Source of the DNA: Streptomyces sp. RB17
Lineage (GTDB): Bacteria; Actinomycetota; Actinomycetes; Streptomycetales; Streptomycetaceae
Direction: 5' to 3'
Assembly (NCBI RefSeq): GCF_009604455.1
Contig: NZ_WEGL01000014.1
Span: 1 to 64,000 of the forward strand
Length of the DNA stretch: 64,000 nt
The position numbers and the translations under genes were made by a program. The notes beneath the pieces were generated by a model that saw only the letters and a program-made list of their open reading frames with translations, did not search any database and had not been told where the DNA came from. This document shows positions 8,741-17,401 of this stretch, piece by piece. Every line of letters begins with the position of its first letter. The stretch's first letter is position 1.

Positions 8741-9034
8741 GTGAGTACGGCCGTCTCCGTGCCCTTCGGTACGCCGGTCCCGCAGGCGGAGCCCCACCGG
8801 GTGCGCCCGCGGCACGGCGTTCGGCTGCACACCGAGGTCCACTTGCCCCCGTCGCCCACGCGCTGCCCACGGCTCCCGGCGGTGCTGATCCGCACCCCGT
8901 ACGACAAGACGCACCCGGACACCCTGCTGCCGGACATCGCGGCCCGGCTGACCGGGGCCGGTCTCGCCGTGGTGACGCAGGACGTCCGCGGCAAGATCCG
9001 CGACGCGAAGAGGTCGCGGTCCTCGCAGGCGTGA
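8741..9034 (+). pseudogene. CocE/NonD-family hydrolase, N-terminal fragment
   Basis: Starting at a GTG eight bases after the permease stop, the frame reads HRVRPRHGVRLHTEVHLPP and then AVLIRTPYDKT and VVTQDVRGK. This is the first third of the CocE/NonD (X-Pro dipeptidyl-peptidase S15-like) hydrolases. After DVRGKIRD the homology stops abruptly and the next nine codons belong to the neighbouring MmyB-type gene in another frame. The nucleophile Ser region is missing, so the fragment is not an active enzyme. Position and spacing show it was the last gene of the operon. Confidence 0.75.
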
Positions 9035-9736
9035 GCACCGAGTGGTACCTCCCCCTGGAGCGAGGACACATCCACGGCGTGTCCGAGGACGTCCTCGACG
9101 CGGTCGCCCGCGCGCTACGGCTGGACGATGACGAGCGCACCTATCTCTTCGACCTGGATCGGGCCGCCCAGCCGCCCAGCCGCACCCCGCGCCGCCGCAA
9201 GGCCGTCGACGTCCCGCCCCGTGTGCAGTGGCTGCTCGACTCCATGACGCTGTCCGCGGCCTTCGTCACCAACGGCCGCCTGGACATCGTGGCCACCAAC
9301 GCCCTCGCCCGCGCTCTGGTCGCGCCGCTGTACGACAGCGAAACCACGGACGAACGCGGACGTCCCAACTTCGCCCGGTACTATCCTCGACCCCAGCTCG
9401 CACGAATTCGTCGACGACTGGGGCAGCGCCGCCGACATCACCGCCGCTTTGCTGCGCGTCGAGGCCGGCCGCTACCCCCACGACAAGGCGCGGCGCGAGC
9501 TCATCGGGGAACTGTCCACGGTGAGCACCGAGTTCCGCACCCGATGGGCCGCCCACGACGTACGCGTCCACCACGGCGGCACCAAGCGCTTCCACCACCC
9601 GGACGCCGGCTCCCTGGAGCTCACCTACCAGCCCCTCGACCTCCCCCTTTCCGTCCGCGAGGCACACGCTGTGACCGTCTACACCGCCGAGCCGGGCAGC
9701 CCCGACGGAGACCGGCTCAAGCTCCTCGCCAGCTGA
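9003..9736 (+). pseudogene. MmyB-type HTH regulator lacking its N-terminus and frameshifted
   Basis: From about 9003 one frame reads RREEVAVLAGVSTEWYLPLE and DDERTYLFDLD, the second half of the HTH and the linker of MmyB/XRE regulators. It continues to RGRPNFARYY, then near 9382-9388 the homology moves to another frame (LDPSSHEFVDDWGSAAD, ELSTVSTEFRTRWAAHDV) and ends KLLAS with a stop at 9734-9736. The first 40 or so residues of the protein and its start are missing because of the fusion with the CocE fragment. Two independent lesions make it a clear pseudogene. Confidence 0.75.
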
Positions 9737-10168
9737 GCAGCCACCTCCGCCGACCACTCCAGCCCGCCCGCCACCCGCGGCGGACGCCGGGACAAAGGAA
9801 CCAACAGCACCGGACGGCCCCAATAGCGCCTCGTCCGGCAGACCGACGGCCGGAGAGTGGGGCCGGGTGCGGAGGGGGTGGGGGGCACGGGGCCGGTAGT
9901 GCTCCTCGGCGGGGTGGCCCAGCGCGATGCCATCCAGTCGGGGGGTGGTGATGCGTTCGCTGTCGTCGAGGATGAGGCCTTTGAGTCAGTCGGCGGCGCA
10001 CTCGGAGCGCTCGTCTCCCGGCGCTGTGCGGCAGTGGGAGAAGCTCAGGGGACGCCTGTGCCGCTGCGGAGCATCGGGACATCCGAGTCGGTCCGTGGGC
10101 AGGGCCCCTGGTCCACGCAAGACCGCGGGCCAGGGGCGCCGTGAGGTGCCGGTTCTTCGTGAGAGCGG
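9737..10168. other. intergenic stretch, no gene recognised
   Basis: 432 bases between the MmyB remnant and the GDSL lipase stop. Open frames here lack family signatures and ribosome sites. Apart from the hairpin at 10104-10137 I see nothing that can be named. Confidence 0.5.
10104..10137 (-). terminator. hairpin downstream of GDSL lipase
   Basis: GCCCCTGG (10104-10111) and CCAGGGGC (10130-10137) form an 8-bp stem with an 18-base loop, 31 bases after the lipase stop on the minus strand. There is no T run, which is common for actinobacterial terminators. Confidence 0.5.
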
Positions 10169-10963
10169 TCAGCTGTTGGCGTTGAGGACGGGGTAGTAGC
10201 CGGACGCGTGGCCGGCGGCGCTGGGGTGGTAGGACTCCCAGCTCGGGGAAACCACCAGGGAGTGCAGCCAGTCGTCGCCGGAGCACAGTTCGTGCCCGTT
10301 GAAGGTGGAGCGGACGTCCCCGAAGACGAAGCCGTGCGCCGCGGCCCGGCCGGCGATGACGTTGTCGAGGATGTCCGCGGCCTCGTCGATCTTGCGGTGC
10401 TTCGTGTCGCTGAGTCCGACGCAGAAGACACCGAGGGTGTACATCCGCGGATAGCCGAGCACGACGACCTTGGCACTGGACGCCTTGGCGCGGATCGCGT
10501 TGTAGGTGGCGTCCAGGCGGGCGGGCAGCGTGTTCTGGGCGTAGCTCTCGGCTTGGTTGACCCGGTTGACGCAGTCGGTGTCCGAACCGGTCACGCAGGT
10601 GGTCATGACGTCGGAGAAGCCCGCGTCGTTGCCGCCGATGGTGACGGAGACCAGCGTGGTGGAGGAGTTCAGCGGGCCGAGCTGGGAGTTGGTCACGTCC
10701 GTGGTCACTGCCCCCGAGCAGGAGGCGTCGGCGAACGAGGACGGGGCGTGGGCGTTCTTCCACAGGTAGGGGTAGGCGCTGAAGCTGCGGTGGCAGGAAC
10801 CGCTCGAACTGTCGTAGTTGCCAGCTCCGTTGCCCGCCGCGTAGGAGTCGCCGAGGGCGACGTAGGAGGCGCCGGCGGCCTGTGCGGGAGCGGTCAGTGT
10901 CAGGCTGAACACGGTCGCGAAGCACAGCGTGGCGAGGGCTGACAGAGATCTGACGGGTCTCAC
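10169..10963 (-). CDS. secreted GDSL/SGNH-family lipase
   Basis: 264 residues from the GTG at 10963, which has GGGAGG four bases upstream; an earlier ATG would add 25 residues ahead of the signal peptide. The N-terminus is a signal peptide ending in APAQAAG. SGNH blocks follow in order: VALGDSYAAGNG (catalytic Ser), the Gly of block II, VTIGGNDAGF (Asn) and SYHPSAAGH (Asp-x-x-His-like end). Three cysteine pairs are likely. It resembles extracellular Streptomyces lipases of the S. rimosus type that hydrolyse acyl esters. Confidence 0.9.
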   Translation of the reverse strand: MRPVRSLSALATLCFATVFSLTLTAPAQAAGASYVALGDSYAAGNGAGNYDSSSGSCHRSFSAYPYLWKNAHAPSSFADASCSGAVTTDVTNSQLGPLNSSTTLVSVTIGGNDAGFSDVMTTCVTGSDTDCVNRVNQAESYAQNTLPARLDATYNAIRAKASSAKVVVLGYPRMYTLGVFCVGLSDTKHRKIDEAADILDNVIAGRAAAHGFVFGDVRSTFNGHELCSGDDWLHSLVVSPSWESYHPSAAGHASGYYPVLNANS

Positions 10964-11882
10964 GAAACCTCCCGAGAGTGAAAACCGGTTGTCGTTGGGC
11001 CGGAAGACGACGAGCACAATGAGGCGTGCTCCTGGCAAGCGTTCTTCTCGCGTAGACTCCGCGTGCGCCGTAGCCGTGCTGGAAGCGCAAGCGGATGCGA
11101 CGTGAACGAGCGTCGCCTGCTGGTGACTTGTGTCGGCGACGGACTGACGGGAAGTGGCGGTGCAGCGCAGTGCAGGCTCGGTCGGGGTGGTGTGCGACCG
11201 AGCGCAGACGCGGTCGGAGGGGGCGTGGGGTCGGGGGAGTGTCAGCGCACGTGGGTGCCCTGTGCGTTCAGCTCCTGGTCACCGGCTGAATGGGAGGCGT
11301 ACTGCCCCTTGGATCGCCGCTGTCGCCGAGTGCGGGTGAGTCGCCCCGGCGCCGTGGGGAAGAGGACCGTGGGCGCGGGTCGTGGGCGCGGTGGGTGCCG
11401 CCGTCGTGAACAAGTCGGACGCCGAGGCGGTTGGCCCGGCGTGTCTCGTGGTGCTGCACGTTTCGAACCGCACGCGGTCCTCCTGGGAGGGGATGCCTTC
11501 AGGGGGGTACGGCACGGGCGCCCGCCGAAATGCTCAATTCGGCGTGCTCCTGACAAGTTCAAGTCTTGATTATCCGAGGCATGACTGCGGTAGGCAAGCG
11601 GTCGGACCAAAATCTGCGCGTCTGGCACCAGAACGTGTACTTGCCTCTAGTAGCCCCAAGTCCCGCCGTGGACGTACCAGTTCGTTCATCACCCTACGAA
11701 CGTGCGAGCACGCAGCGGCTTGACTGCCCAATGTTCGGGCGCCACTTCCGCATCTGGGGCGTCAACCGGGCGCGGACTCGCCGGCTTGCCGGCACGGCAT
11801 CAGCCTGCGCGCGGCACGGTCCGGGCGCTCCGCCCGGGGCTGGTTCCAGCGCCGGGCGCCGAGGAAGACGACGACGCCAGCC
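10964..11882. other. decayed intergenic region with a repeated 17-mer and a hairpin
   Basis: About 900 bases with no convincing gene. GGCGTGCTCCTGGCAAG at 11023-11039 recurs with one change at 11541-11557. The second copy overlaps the end of a hairpin formed by CGCCGAA (11523-11529) and TTCGGCG (11538-11544). A short T-arm-like sequence follows (11551-11569), but no tRNA can be folded. Confidence 0.4.
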
Positions 11883-12203
11883 GTGACGTGGACGCCCGGG
11901 ATGCTCGTCCAAGCTGCGGCCGACCACCGCAACGAAGGCCTCGTCAAGGCCCGGCGCGAGATCGACGCCGTATTCCCCGCTCTCGTCAGGGTCTCGGACA
12001 ACGCGATCCTGCGTCGCCAGCGGTTTCAACACCTACAACCAACCCGAGGAATGACACCCGCCGCCGGCGAGCTGCGTGCCCAGGCCGAACAGGACGCCAA
12101 GGACGCCCGCGCCGCTGCCGACCGCACCGACACCGCCGCAACCGAAGCCGAACAAGCCGCCAAGGACGCCGACGTCGGCTGGTACCGGCACATCACCCTG
12201 TAA
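11883..12203 (+). CDS. hypothetical protein, charged and possibly coiled-coil
   Basis: A frame of about 106 codons starting at GTG or ATG near 11883-11890. It reads LVQAAADHRNEGLVKARREI and later a long Ala/Glu/Lys-rich run (ELRAQAEQDAKDARAAADRT) that would form an amphipathic helix. No ribosome site stands out and no family is recognised. The N-terminal part could be a fragment of a larger gene. Its neighbours are decayed DNA, so it may not be functional. Confidence 0.3.
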   Translation: MTWTPGMLVQAAADHRNEGLVKARREIDAVFPALVRVSDNAILRRQRFQHLQPTRGMTPAAGELRAQAEQDAKDARAAADRTDTAATEAEQAAKDADVGWYRHITL

Positions 12204-12439
12204 ATGCTCGCTCACGCCTTTCTCGCCGCCATAGCCGCCCAGGCTGGAACGGAAAGGGGGGCCGCAGAAACGGATCAGCCCTCGCACCCCTCACCATGGC
12301 GGAGATCCGAAGGCTCCTGGCAACTTGCCGTCCCAGGGCAGGACGCCACCACCGCCACATTGCTCAGGCACCGAAATGGTCCGGGTGGCGCCGACGACAC
12401 CAAGCCGTCGCCAGACGCTGCCACTACAAGCGACGCGCT

Positions 12440-12512
12440 GCCGGTCACGAACTCCCGGTTGACCGGGCAGCCCGCCGTAGGCGTCATGAGTGACCACGAT
12501 GTCCGGGCGGCA
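12440..12512 (-). pseudogene. possible PIG-L/LmbE deacetylase scrap
   Basis: On the minus strand this reads PDIVVTHDAYGGLPGQP, close to the VVTHDAYG-x-x-GHPDH block of LmbE-type N-acetylglucosaminyl deacetylases such as MshB/Mca. Only this block is visible, the metal-binding HPDH has become QPGV, and the flanks show nothing. It is a weak call based on one motif. Confidence 0.28.
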
Positions 12513-12567
12513 TTCACGTTCCCGAGCCGATTCGGTGCGGCGTGGTGCTGCCCGTCCCACAACGTGG

Positions 12568-13455
12568 TCAGCCGGTGCTGCGGAAGCACTCTCTTCCGGG
12601 ATGGCCGAGGGACGGGTAGTAGCAGGCGCGTAGGTGAGAAGGGAGAGGGGCGGCGATCATTGTCGTCGTCGTCACTTCGTTGTCTGCTGGCTGTGCTGTT
12701 TCGACAGCGCTCTCGGGGTGTGCGTCCGGGCCGGTGATTTCGATGCGGAAGCCAGGGTGCGTGGGCCAGGCGCGGATCCACCCTGCCTGGCAACTCGGGC
12801 TGAGCCGGATTTCGAGCCGGGTGCCGTCGGCTGCCGTGTGGGAAGCCGTAGTGATGGGATCCTCACACGCCGTCGTACGCGGATTCCTGCCTTCGCATGA
12901 CCGTAACTGGCATATGGGCGGGCGTATGGCCGTCTGGGCGGTGGTCGGGCGGGAGGCGTGGATGACGGCGGCGGCCGTGATCATCGCCGCACACAGGAGG
13001 AAGACCCCGGCCGCTGTGCCCACAGGGCGCTTGTCGATCAAAGTAGAAACTGCAAGCAGCGTTCTACGTGTGCGGCTGATGGGCCGCGAGGCAGAGGGGC
13101 TGTCGAGTGCAGCGGCATCGATGCCCGAAGTACGTGGCGATGGTCGGTCGGAGTCAGCAGGCATCGATTGCCCACGTCCGCTCCAGGCCGCGTCCGCCAA
13201 CGCCCACTGCGTCAGGCGGGCGTCCTCGGGCTGACATGCGGCATTGCACAGGGCTTGGACGGCATGCCGAGGTGGGAACTGCTTGCCGTTGAGGTACCGC
13301 TCCCACGACGACTTGCTGATAGCTGTCGCTTGGGCCAGCTCATTGAGAGTGAGCCCGCTGGCGTCTTTCATGCTGCGTAGATCGGTGACGAGACGGGAGC
13401 AAGCGGCTGGCAGATCGTGAGGCAGCCCTCGCCGGCGAGCCGCAGAGTGCACCAT
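12568..13455 (-). CDS. membrane-anchored HTH (XRE) protein with DUF2690-like C-terminus
   Basis: 295 residues from the ATG at 13455, which has AAGGAG upstream; an upstream ATG at 13512 overlaps the neighbouring gene. Residues 20-80 form a Cro/CI-type HTH (LNELAQATAISKSSWERYLNGK). After a Ser/Arg-rich linker there is one membrane helix (VGTAAGVFLLCAAMITAAAV). The outer domain has paired cysteines and RLEIRLSPSCQAGWIRAW, the DUF2690 signature. The layout implies a cytoplasmic DNA-binding end tied to an exported sensor. It lies 29 bp after a gene of the same architecture, probably in one transcript. Confidence 0.82.
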   Translation of the reverse strand: MVHSAARRRGLPHDLPAACSRLVTDLRSMKDASGLTLNELAQATAISKSSWERYLNGKQFPPRHAVQALCNAACQPEDARLTQWALADAAWSGRGQSMPADSDRPSPRTSGIDAAALDSPSASRPISRTRRTLLAVSTLIDKRPVGTAAGVFLLCAAMITAAAVIHASRPTTAQTAIRPPICQLRSCEGRNPRTTACEDPITTASHTAADGTRLEIRLSPSCQAGWIRAWPTHPGFRIEITGPDAHPESAVETAQPADNEVTTTTMIAAPLPSHLRACYYPSLGHPGRECFRSTG

Positions 13456-13484
13456 TACCCCGGTCGCTCCTTCCTCATCGTCGT

Positions 13485-14204
13485 CTATCCCACATGCCGT
13501 AGTAACGCCCATGTCTGCTCGCCGACTATCCCATCCGCAGGGACGTGGTCCAGCCGCTGCAACCGTTTGACCTCCGCCTCCGTACGTTCGCCGAAATACC
13601 CATCTACGTCACCAGGCGACAGCTTGTGACGCAGAAGCAGGCACTGCACTTCCGCGGCGTCGGGGCCGGTGGCGTTGCGCATGACCAGGCGGGAGGTGGT
13701 GGTGCTGTCCCCGGCGAAGAGCTGGTCGCCGTGCCGGGCGTACGCGCACGTGTACTTTCCTACGCCTGTCACGCCAGCCGTAGAGGCGTGCTCGCTCCAG
13801 GGATCGGTGATCAGCACGACGGAGATGACCGCGGAAAGCAGCAGCGCACCCACAGCAACGGATAGTGCCGCTACCCGGATCTCCGGCTCCGGAGCCCGCT
13901 CCTGCCCTGCTGGACCGCTGTCCGCCGACGTCACCGCAGCGGTGATCGACTCTCTCCGGACGGCATCGTACAAGGCGAGCAACGGCGTGACGTCCGCACC
14001 AGCCAGCTTGGCCAGGGCTTCGACAGCGGCCTGAGGCGGCAGCGCTTTTCCGTTGAGATACCGCTCCCATGAAGACCTGCTGAAAGGCGTTTTGGCTTGC
14101 AGCGACTTCAGACTCAGCCCGCTGTGATCCTTCAGCTGCCGCAGTTCGACCACAAGCTGCGCAGTCTGCGGGTCAAGCGGCTCAGGCAGCGCTTTCCATC
14201 TCAC
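13485..14204 (-). CDS. membrane-anchored HTH (XRE) protein with peptidoglycan-binding domain
   Basis: 239 residues starting at the GTG at 14204 (VRWKALPEPLDPQ), a start typical of this group, with GGGAGG just upstream. The HTH reads LSLKSLQAKTPFSRSSWERY and is clearly related to that of the next gene. One membrane helix (IRVAALSVAVGALLLSAVIS) follows. The C-terminus is a PG_binding_1 domain (GDVDGYFGERTEAEVKRLQ, ending GIVGEQTWALL). It would read cell-wall state outside and contact DNA inside, but the signal is unknown. First gene of a two-gene unit diverging from the secreted protein at 14621. Confidence 0.82.
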   Translation of the reverse strand: MRWKALPEPLDPQTAQLVVELRQLKDHSGLSLKSLQAKTPFSRSSWERYLNGKALPPQAAVEALAKLAGADVTPLLALYDAVRRESITAAVTSADSGPAGQERAPEPEIRVAALSVAVGALLLSAVISVVLITDPWSEHASTAGVTGVGKYTCAYARHGDQLFAGDSTTTSRLVMRNATGPDAAEVQCLLLRHKLSPGDVDGYFGERTEAEVKRLQRLDHVPADGIVGEQTWALLRHVG

Positions 14205-14393
14205 CACGCCTCCCGCCAGCACCCGCATCTTCTACGAGCTTCAAAACGCTCGCACGGTTAAGGACCTGCTGTCAGTCTGGACTCGTTCGGCCACTGGAGT
14301 GGCGGATTCGCCTGCCTGCCCGTTTTCGAGCGATCGATTCCGGTCACGCCACCAGGCGGCTCGAAGAGACCCTTGACCTCACTCACACGATTT

Positions 14394-14471
14394 CCCGGGA
14401 TACGCGTCTCAGGGCGGCAACCTTGCAGGTCACAGCTCGAGGACGTACTGAGACGTCCCGGGACGTCTCAG
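14394..14471. promoter_or_regulatory. perfect 24-bp palindrome plus a related imperfect site
   Basis: CTGAGACGTCCC at 14448-14459 is followed at once by its exact reverse complement GGGACGTCTCAG (14460-14471). About 50 bp away, 14394-14412 carries CCCGGGATACGCGTCTCAG, which resembles one half-site plus centre. Both lie between the divergent HTH pair (start 14204) and the secreted-protein gene (start 14621), so they are strong operator candidates for one or both HTH proteins. Confidence 0.6.
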
Positions 14472-14620
14472 GCTGTTGAACGCCCGTAGCAATGCGTCCT
14501 GTTCATCCAGCACGCTCGTGCTGACGCCAGGCGCCACGTCCAGGACCGCATGCGGCGTGCGGACGGCCGCCCGGAACATCACAGGAACAACGAAGCGGAG
14601 TACAGTCACATGGGGGAAAA

Positions 14621-15220
14621 GTGAACTTTGGCAAGGCTATCGCCGCATCGATGGCAGCGGTCGCGCTCGCCGCGGTCCCTGCTTTCGGTGCTCCGGCGCA
14701 CCCCGTCGGCGGTGGGCACGCAACACCCATCTCAGCCACAGCGGCAACGCCGGCTTCGACCATCACCCCTCATTCCAGCAAGTTCGAAGGATGGTCATGC
14801 GGCTACAACAGCGGCCGCGGCATCGACCCCAGTGACACCAAACTCACCAAGGTGGCCACCGACCACAAGCCCATCTCATACCAAGACCACACGAACGACA
14901 TCATCAAGGGTGAACTGCGCAACGGCTGGTCTTCCGCCAAGGGCCGCTGGTTCGCATGGGGGCGCGTCTCCGCCACCTACAGCTTCGGCGGTGGGGCCTA
15001 CGTCTGGATCGATTGGTCCGACGATGCAGGTCGCACCTACCACGCCTGCGGCTGGGGCAACCGCCCCTCCTACGTCGCCGATCAGACCGTCACCACGCAC
15101 ACCAAGGCAGTGGACTGGGTCCGCAACCGGTGGGTAGCCGTTTGCATCGGATCCGGCGGCAATCCCAAGACCCACAGTGGTGGCTACACACTGGGATGCA
15201 CCCCCTGGTACCTGACCTGA
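14621..15220 (+). CDS. small secreted protein of unknown function
   Basis: 199 residues from the GTG at 14621 behind GGGGGAAAA. The N-terminus is a signal peptide (KAIAASMAAVALAAVPAFGA). The mature part has four cysteines and is rich in Trp and Tyr (FEGWSCGYNSGRG, GGAYVWIDWSDD, CGWGNRPSYV), suggesting a compact disulphide-bonded beta fold. I do not recognise the family. The gene faces the HTH pair across the palindrome. Its TGA stop (15218-15220) touches the left end of an insertion sequence, so the natural C-terminus may have been altered by the insertion. Confidence 0.75.
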   Translation: MNFGKAIAASMAAVALAAVPAFGAPAHPVGGGHATPISATAATPASTITPHSSKFEGWSCGYNSGRGIDPSDTKLTKVATDHKPISYQDHTNDIIKGELRNGWSSAKGRWFAWGRVSATYSFGGGAYVWIDWSDDAGRTYHACGWGNRPSYVADQTVTTHTKAVDWVRNRWVAVCIGSGGNPKTHSGGYTLGCTPWYLT

Positions 15221-16350
15221 GCTTGGCGTTCAACCTCGGCGGTTCACCTGACCTGCTGATCTTGGTTCGATCCCGGGACGGCAGGGCGGCCGTTCTTCAC
15301 GCTTCGAGGTGTCGAGCAACGTCGCGTGAAGGAACGGCCGCTGGTGAAGAGTCTCGCCCCTGAACACCCCGCTGACGCCGAACTGAGCGTCCTGTCCCAC
15401 TTTCGTGTCCAGGTCTACGACTGCCTCTACACCCGCGCCGATGCGCTCTTCGAGCTCACCGACGCGGTGCTGTGCTCGGACGGCCCGGTGACGTCGCTGG
15501 TCGAGTCGACGCTCACGGCCGAGCACCGGCGCGGGCACGGGGCGATGTACGACGCGGTCAACCACGGCTGGCTGGAGCCGCGCCGTCTGGGCAGGCTGCT
15601 GGCCTCGACGCCGCTGCCGCGTGCGGCCGATGGGCGGATCGTCCTTGGGGTGGATGTGAGCAACCGGCTGCGTCCCGATGCCCCCACCAGCCCGGAGCTG
15701 CTGTTTTGCCACGTCTACGGGCGGGGCCGCGGCGCGGATCAGTTCATCCCCGGCCGGCCCTGCTCCTTCGTCGCCGCCCTGGAGACAGGACGTACCTCGT
15801 GGACGGCCGTGCTGGACGTGATCCGGCTCGGGCCGGCCGACGACGCCACGGCGGTGACCGCCACCCAGATCCGTGGTGTCTTCACCCGGCTCGTGCGTGC
15901 CGGGCAGTGGCGGCCCGGCGACGCGGACATCCTCATCGTCATGGACTCCGGCTACGACGTCACCCGCCTCGCCTACGTCCCGGCTGACCTGCCCGTCGAG
16001 CTGGTCGGCCGGCTGCGCTCGGACCGGGTCATGCTCCGTGACGCCGGCCCCAGGCGCTCCACACCGCGCGGCGGGCAGCCCCGCAAGCACGGCGGTGTCC
16101 TGACCTTCTCCGAGCCGGACTCCTGGCACCCCCCCGACGATGCCATGGCCTGCGTCACCACGCGCTACGGCCGGGCCGAAGCATTCGCCTGGGACCGGAT
16201 GCACCCCCGCCTGACCGCCCGCGGCCGCTGGCTCGACCACTGCGGCGAACTCCCCCTGATCCACGGCACATTGATCAAGCTGAAGGTCGAGCACCTGCCC
16301 GGCGACCGCGACCCGAAACCGGTTTGGCTGTGGTCCTCGCCCCCGGTGCT
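15220..16350 (+). mobile_element. truncated insertion sequence, left end plus transposase N-terminal part
   Basis: The left end AGCTTGGCGTTCAAC (15220-15234) matches 11 of 15 bases of the terminal repeat AGCTTGATCTTTAAC of the intact element at 49171-50780. The transposase it carries belongs to the same family. The right end is missing because the sequence changes to an IS5-type element near 16350. Confidence 0.65.
15326..16350 (+). pseudogene. DDE transposase, C-terminally truncated
   Basis: From the GTG at 15326 the protein parallels the complete transposase encoded at 49181-50644: YTRADALFELTDAVLCSDGP, RIVLGVDVSNRLRP (first Asp) and DILIVMDSGYDVTRLAYV (second Asp). It then breaks after KPVWLWSSPPVLDG, just before the block that should carry the catalytic Glu (RFDIEHTFRLFKQ in the intact copy). 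The frame continues into IS5 sequence to a stop at 16460-16462. Without the Glu it cannot catalyse transposition. Confidence 0.75.
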
Positions 16351-16731
16351 GGACGGCTTACGGATCCGACGGCGCGGACCGGGCCGGCCCCGCAGCCGTC
16401 CTGATCGCGTCCGCGGTGACAAGGTGTACTCCAGCCGCGACAACCGTGCTTATCTGCGGTGACGAGGAATCAAGGCGACCATCGCCCAGCCCGGTGACCA
16501 GAGGGCCGGCCGCCAATGCAGGGACCGCGCCGGAGGGCGTCCACCTGCCTTCGGCAAGGCCCAGTACCGCCGCCGCAGTGCCGTCGAACGGTGCGTCAGC
16601 AAGTGGAAGCAGTACCGGACAGTGGCCAGCCGTTACGACAAGCGCGACTACATCTTCAACGGCACCCTGGCCGTCGCAGCGTTCGTCATCCGGCTCCGCG
16701 ACCTCGTCCAAGAGCCATCAGAAACGGCGTA
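16351..16731 (+). pseudogene. IS5-type transposase, C-terminal half with internal stop
   Basis: In the same frame as the preceding transposase the sequence reads RGPGRPRSRPDRVRGDKVYS and DNRAYLR, meets a TGA at 16460-16462, and continues as GIKATIAQPGDQRAG, then RRRSAVERCVSKWKQYR and YIFNGTLAVAAFVIRLRDL to a TAG at 16729-16731. This is the third catalytic block and C-terminus of an IS5/IS1647-like OrfB. The in-frame join of two unrelated transposases and the internal stop mark it as recombination debris. Confidence 0.75.
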
Positions 16732-16734
16732 GTC

Positions 16735-17155
16735 GGCCACTGCATCCAGCAACGTGTTGAACGCCTCCGTGACCTTCTGTGCCTTGGCGGTGTCCTTGAC
16801 CGTCATGGTGGGATTGGAGGCGTACCACATGTCGGCCTCCACGATCTTCGGCGCCAACCAATGACGATGCCAGATCGCCGGCCCCGGGGTAGCTCTCGAT
16901 AACGCCATCGAACATTTCATCGAACCACGGCCCGGCGTTGGCGAAGATGTCGGCCATGTATGGCTTGAAGTCACCGTCATCGGTGACCGCGCCTCTGACC
17001 TGAGTGTCATTGTTGATGAACGTGACGCGGAAGTCGTGGACCGTACCGACGAGCTTCTCGTAGTGAAGGGCGTCGTCCTGGATCTTGGCGGCGTTCTGGC
17101 GGAACCTCTCAGCTCCGCCTGGCTTGGCGTCCAAGAGAACGGTGATTTCCGCTAC
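16735..17155 (-). pseudogene. conserved hypothetical protein, frameshifted and cut at its 3' end
   Basis: Minus-strand frame from a GTG at 17155: VAEITVLLDAKPGGAERF, then VGTVHDFRVTFINNDTQVRG and DGDFKPYMADIFANAGPWFD as far as GVIESYPG. Near 16900 the coherent reading moves to another frame: ADMWYASNPTMTVKDTAKAQ and VTEAFNTLLDAVAD. The 3' end abuts the convergent IS5 remnant, which probably removed the last codons. I do not know a function for the family. Confidence 0.6.
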
Positions 17156-17401
17156 CTCCCCGACCCGCTTGCCGAGTCCTCGTGACCAGCTTTGTCCCGG
17201 TTTGAGGCGTCGGCGAGACGACCGCGACGGTCCCCGCACCGGATTGGTCGCTCGCAGTCGAGTGAAGCCGCATGCTCGCCGAATGGGACCAGGACCTTCG
17301 TCAGCGTTGGACTACCTTCTGTGGCGGTGAGCTCCACGCCAGAAGCAGTGGGCCGGCGCCGTCGACATCAACGGCTTGGAGGACGGATGCAGCCCATGCA
17401 C

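Noticed and set aside
6766..9075. 769-codon minus-strand open frame opposite hydratase and permease
   Set aside because: His/Arg/Gln-rich shadow without motifs; both genes beneath it are well supported.
11551..11580. T-arm-like sequence AAGTTCAAGTCTT suggesting a tRNA
   Set aside because: No acceptor, D-arm or anticodon arm can be folded around it.
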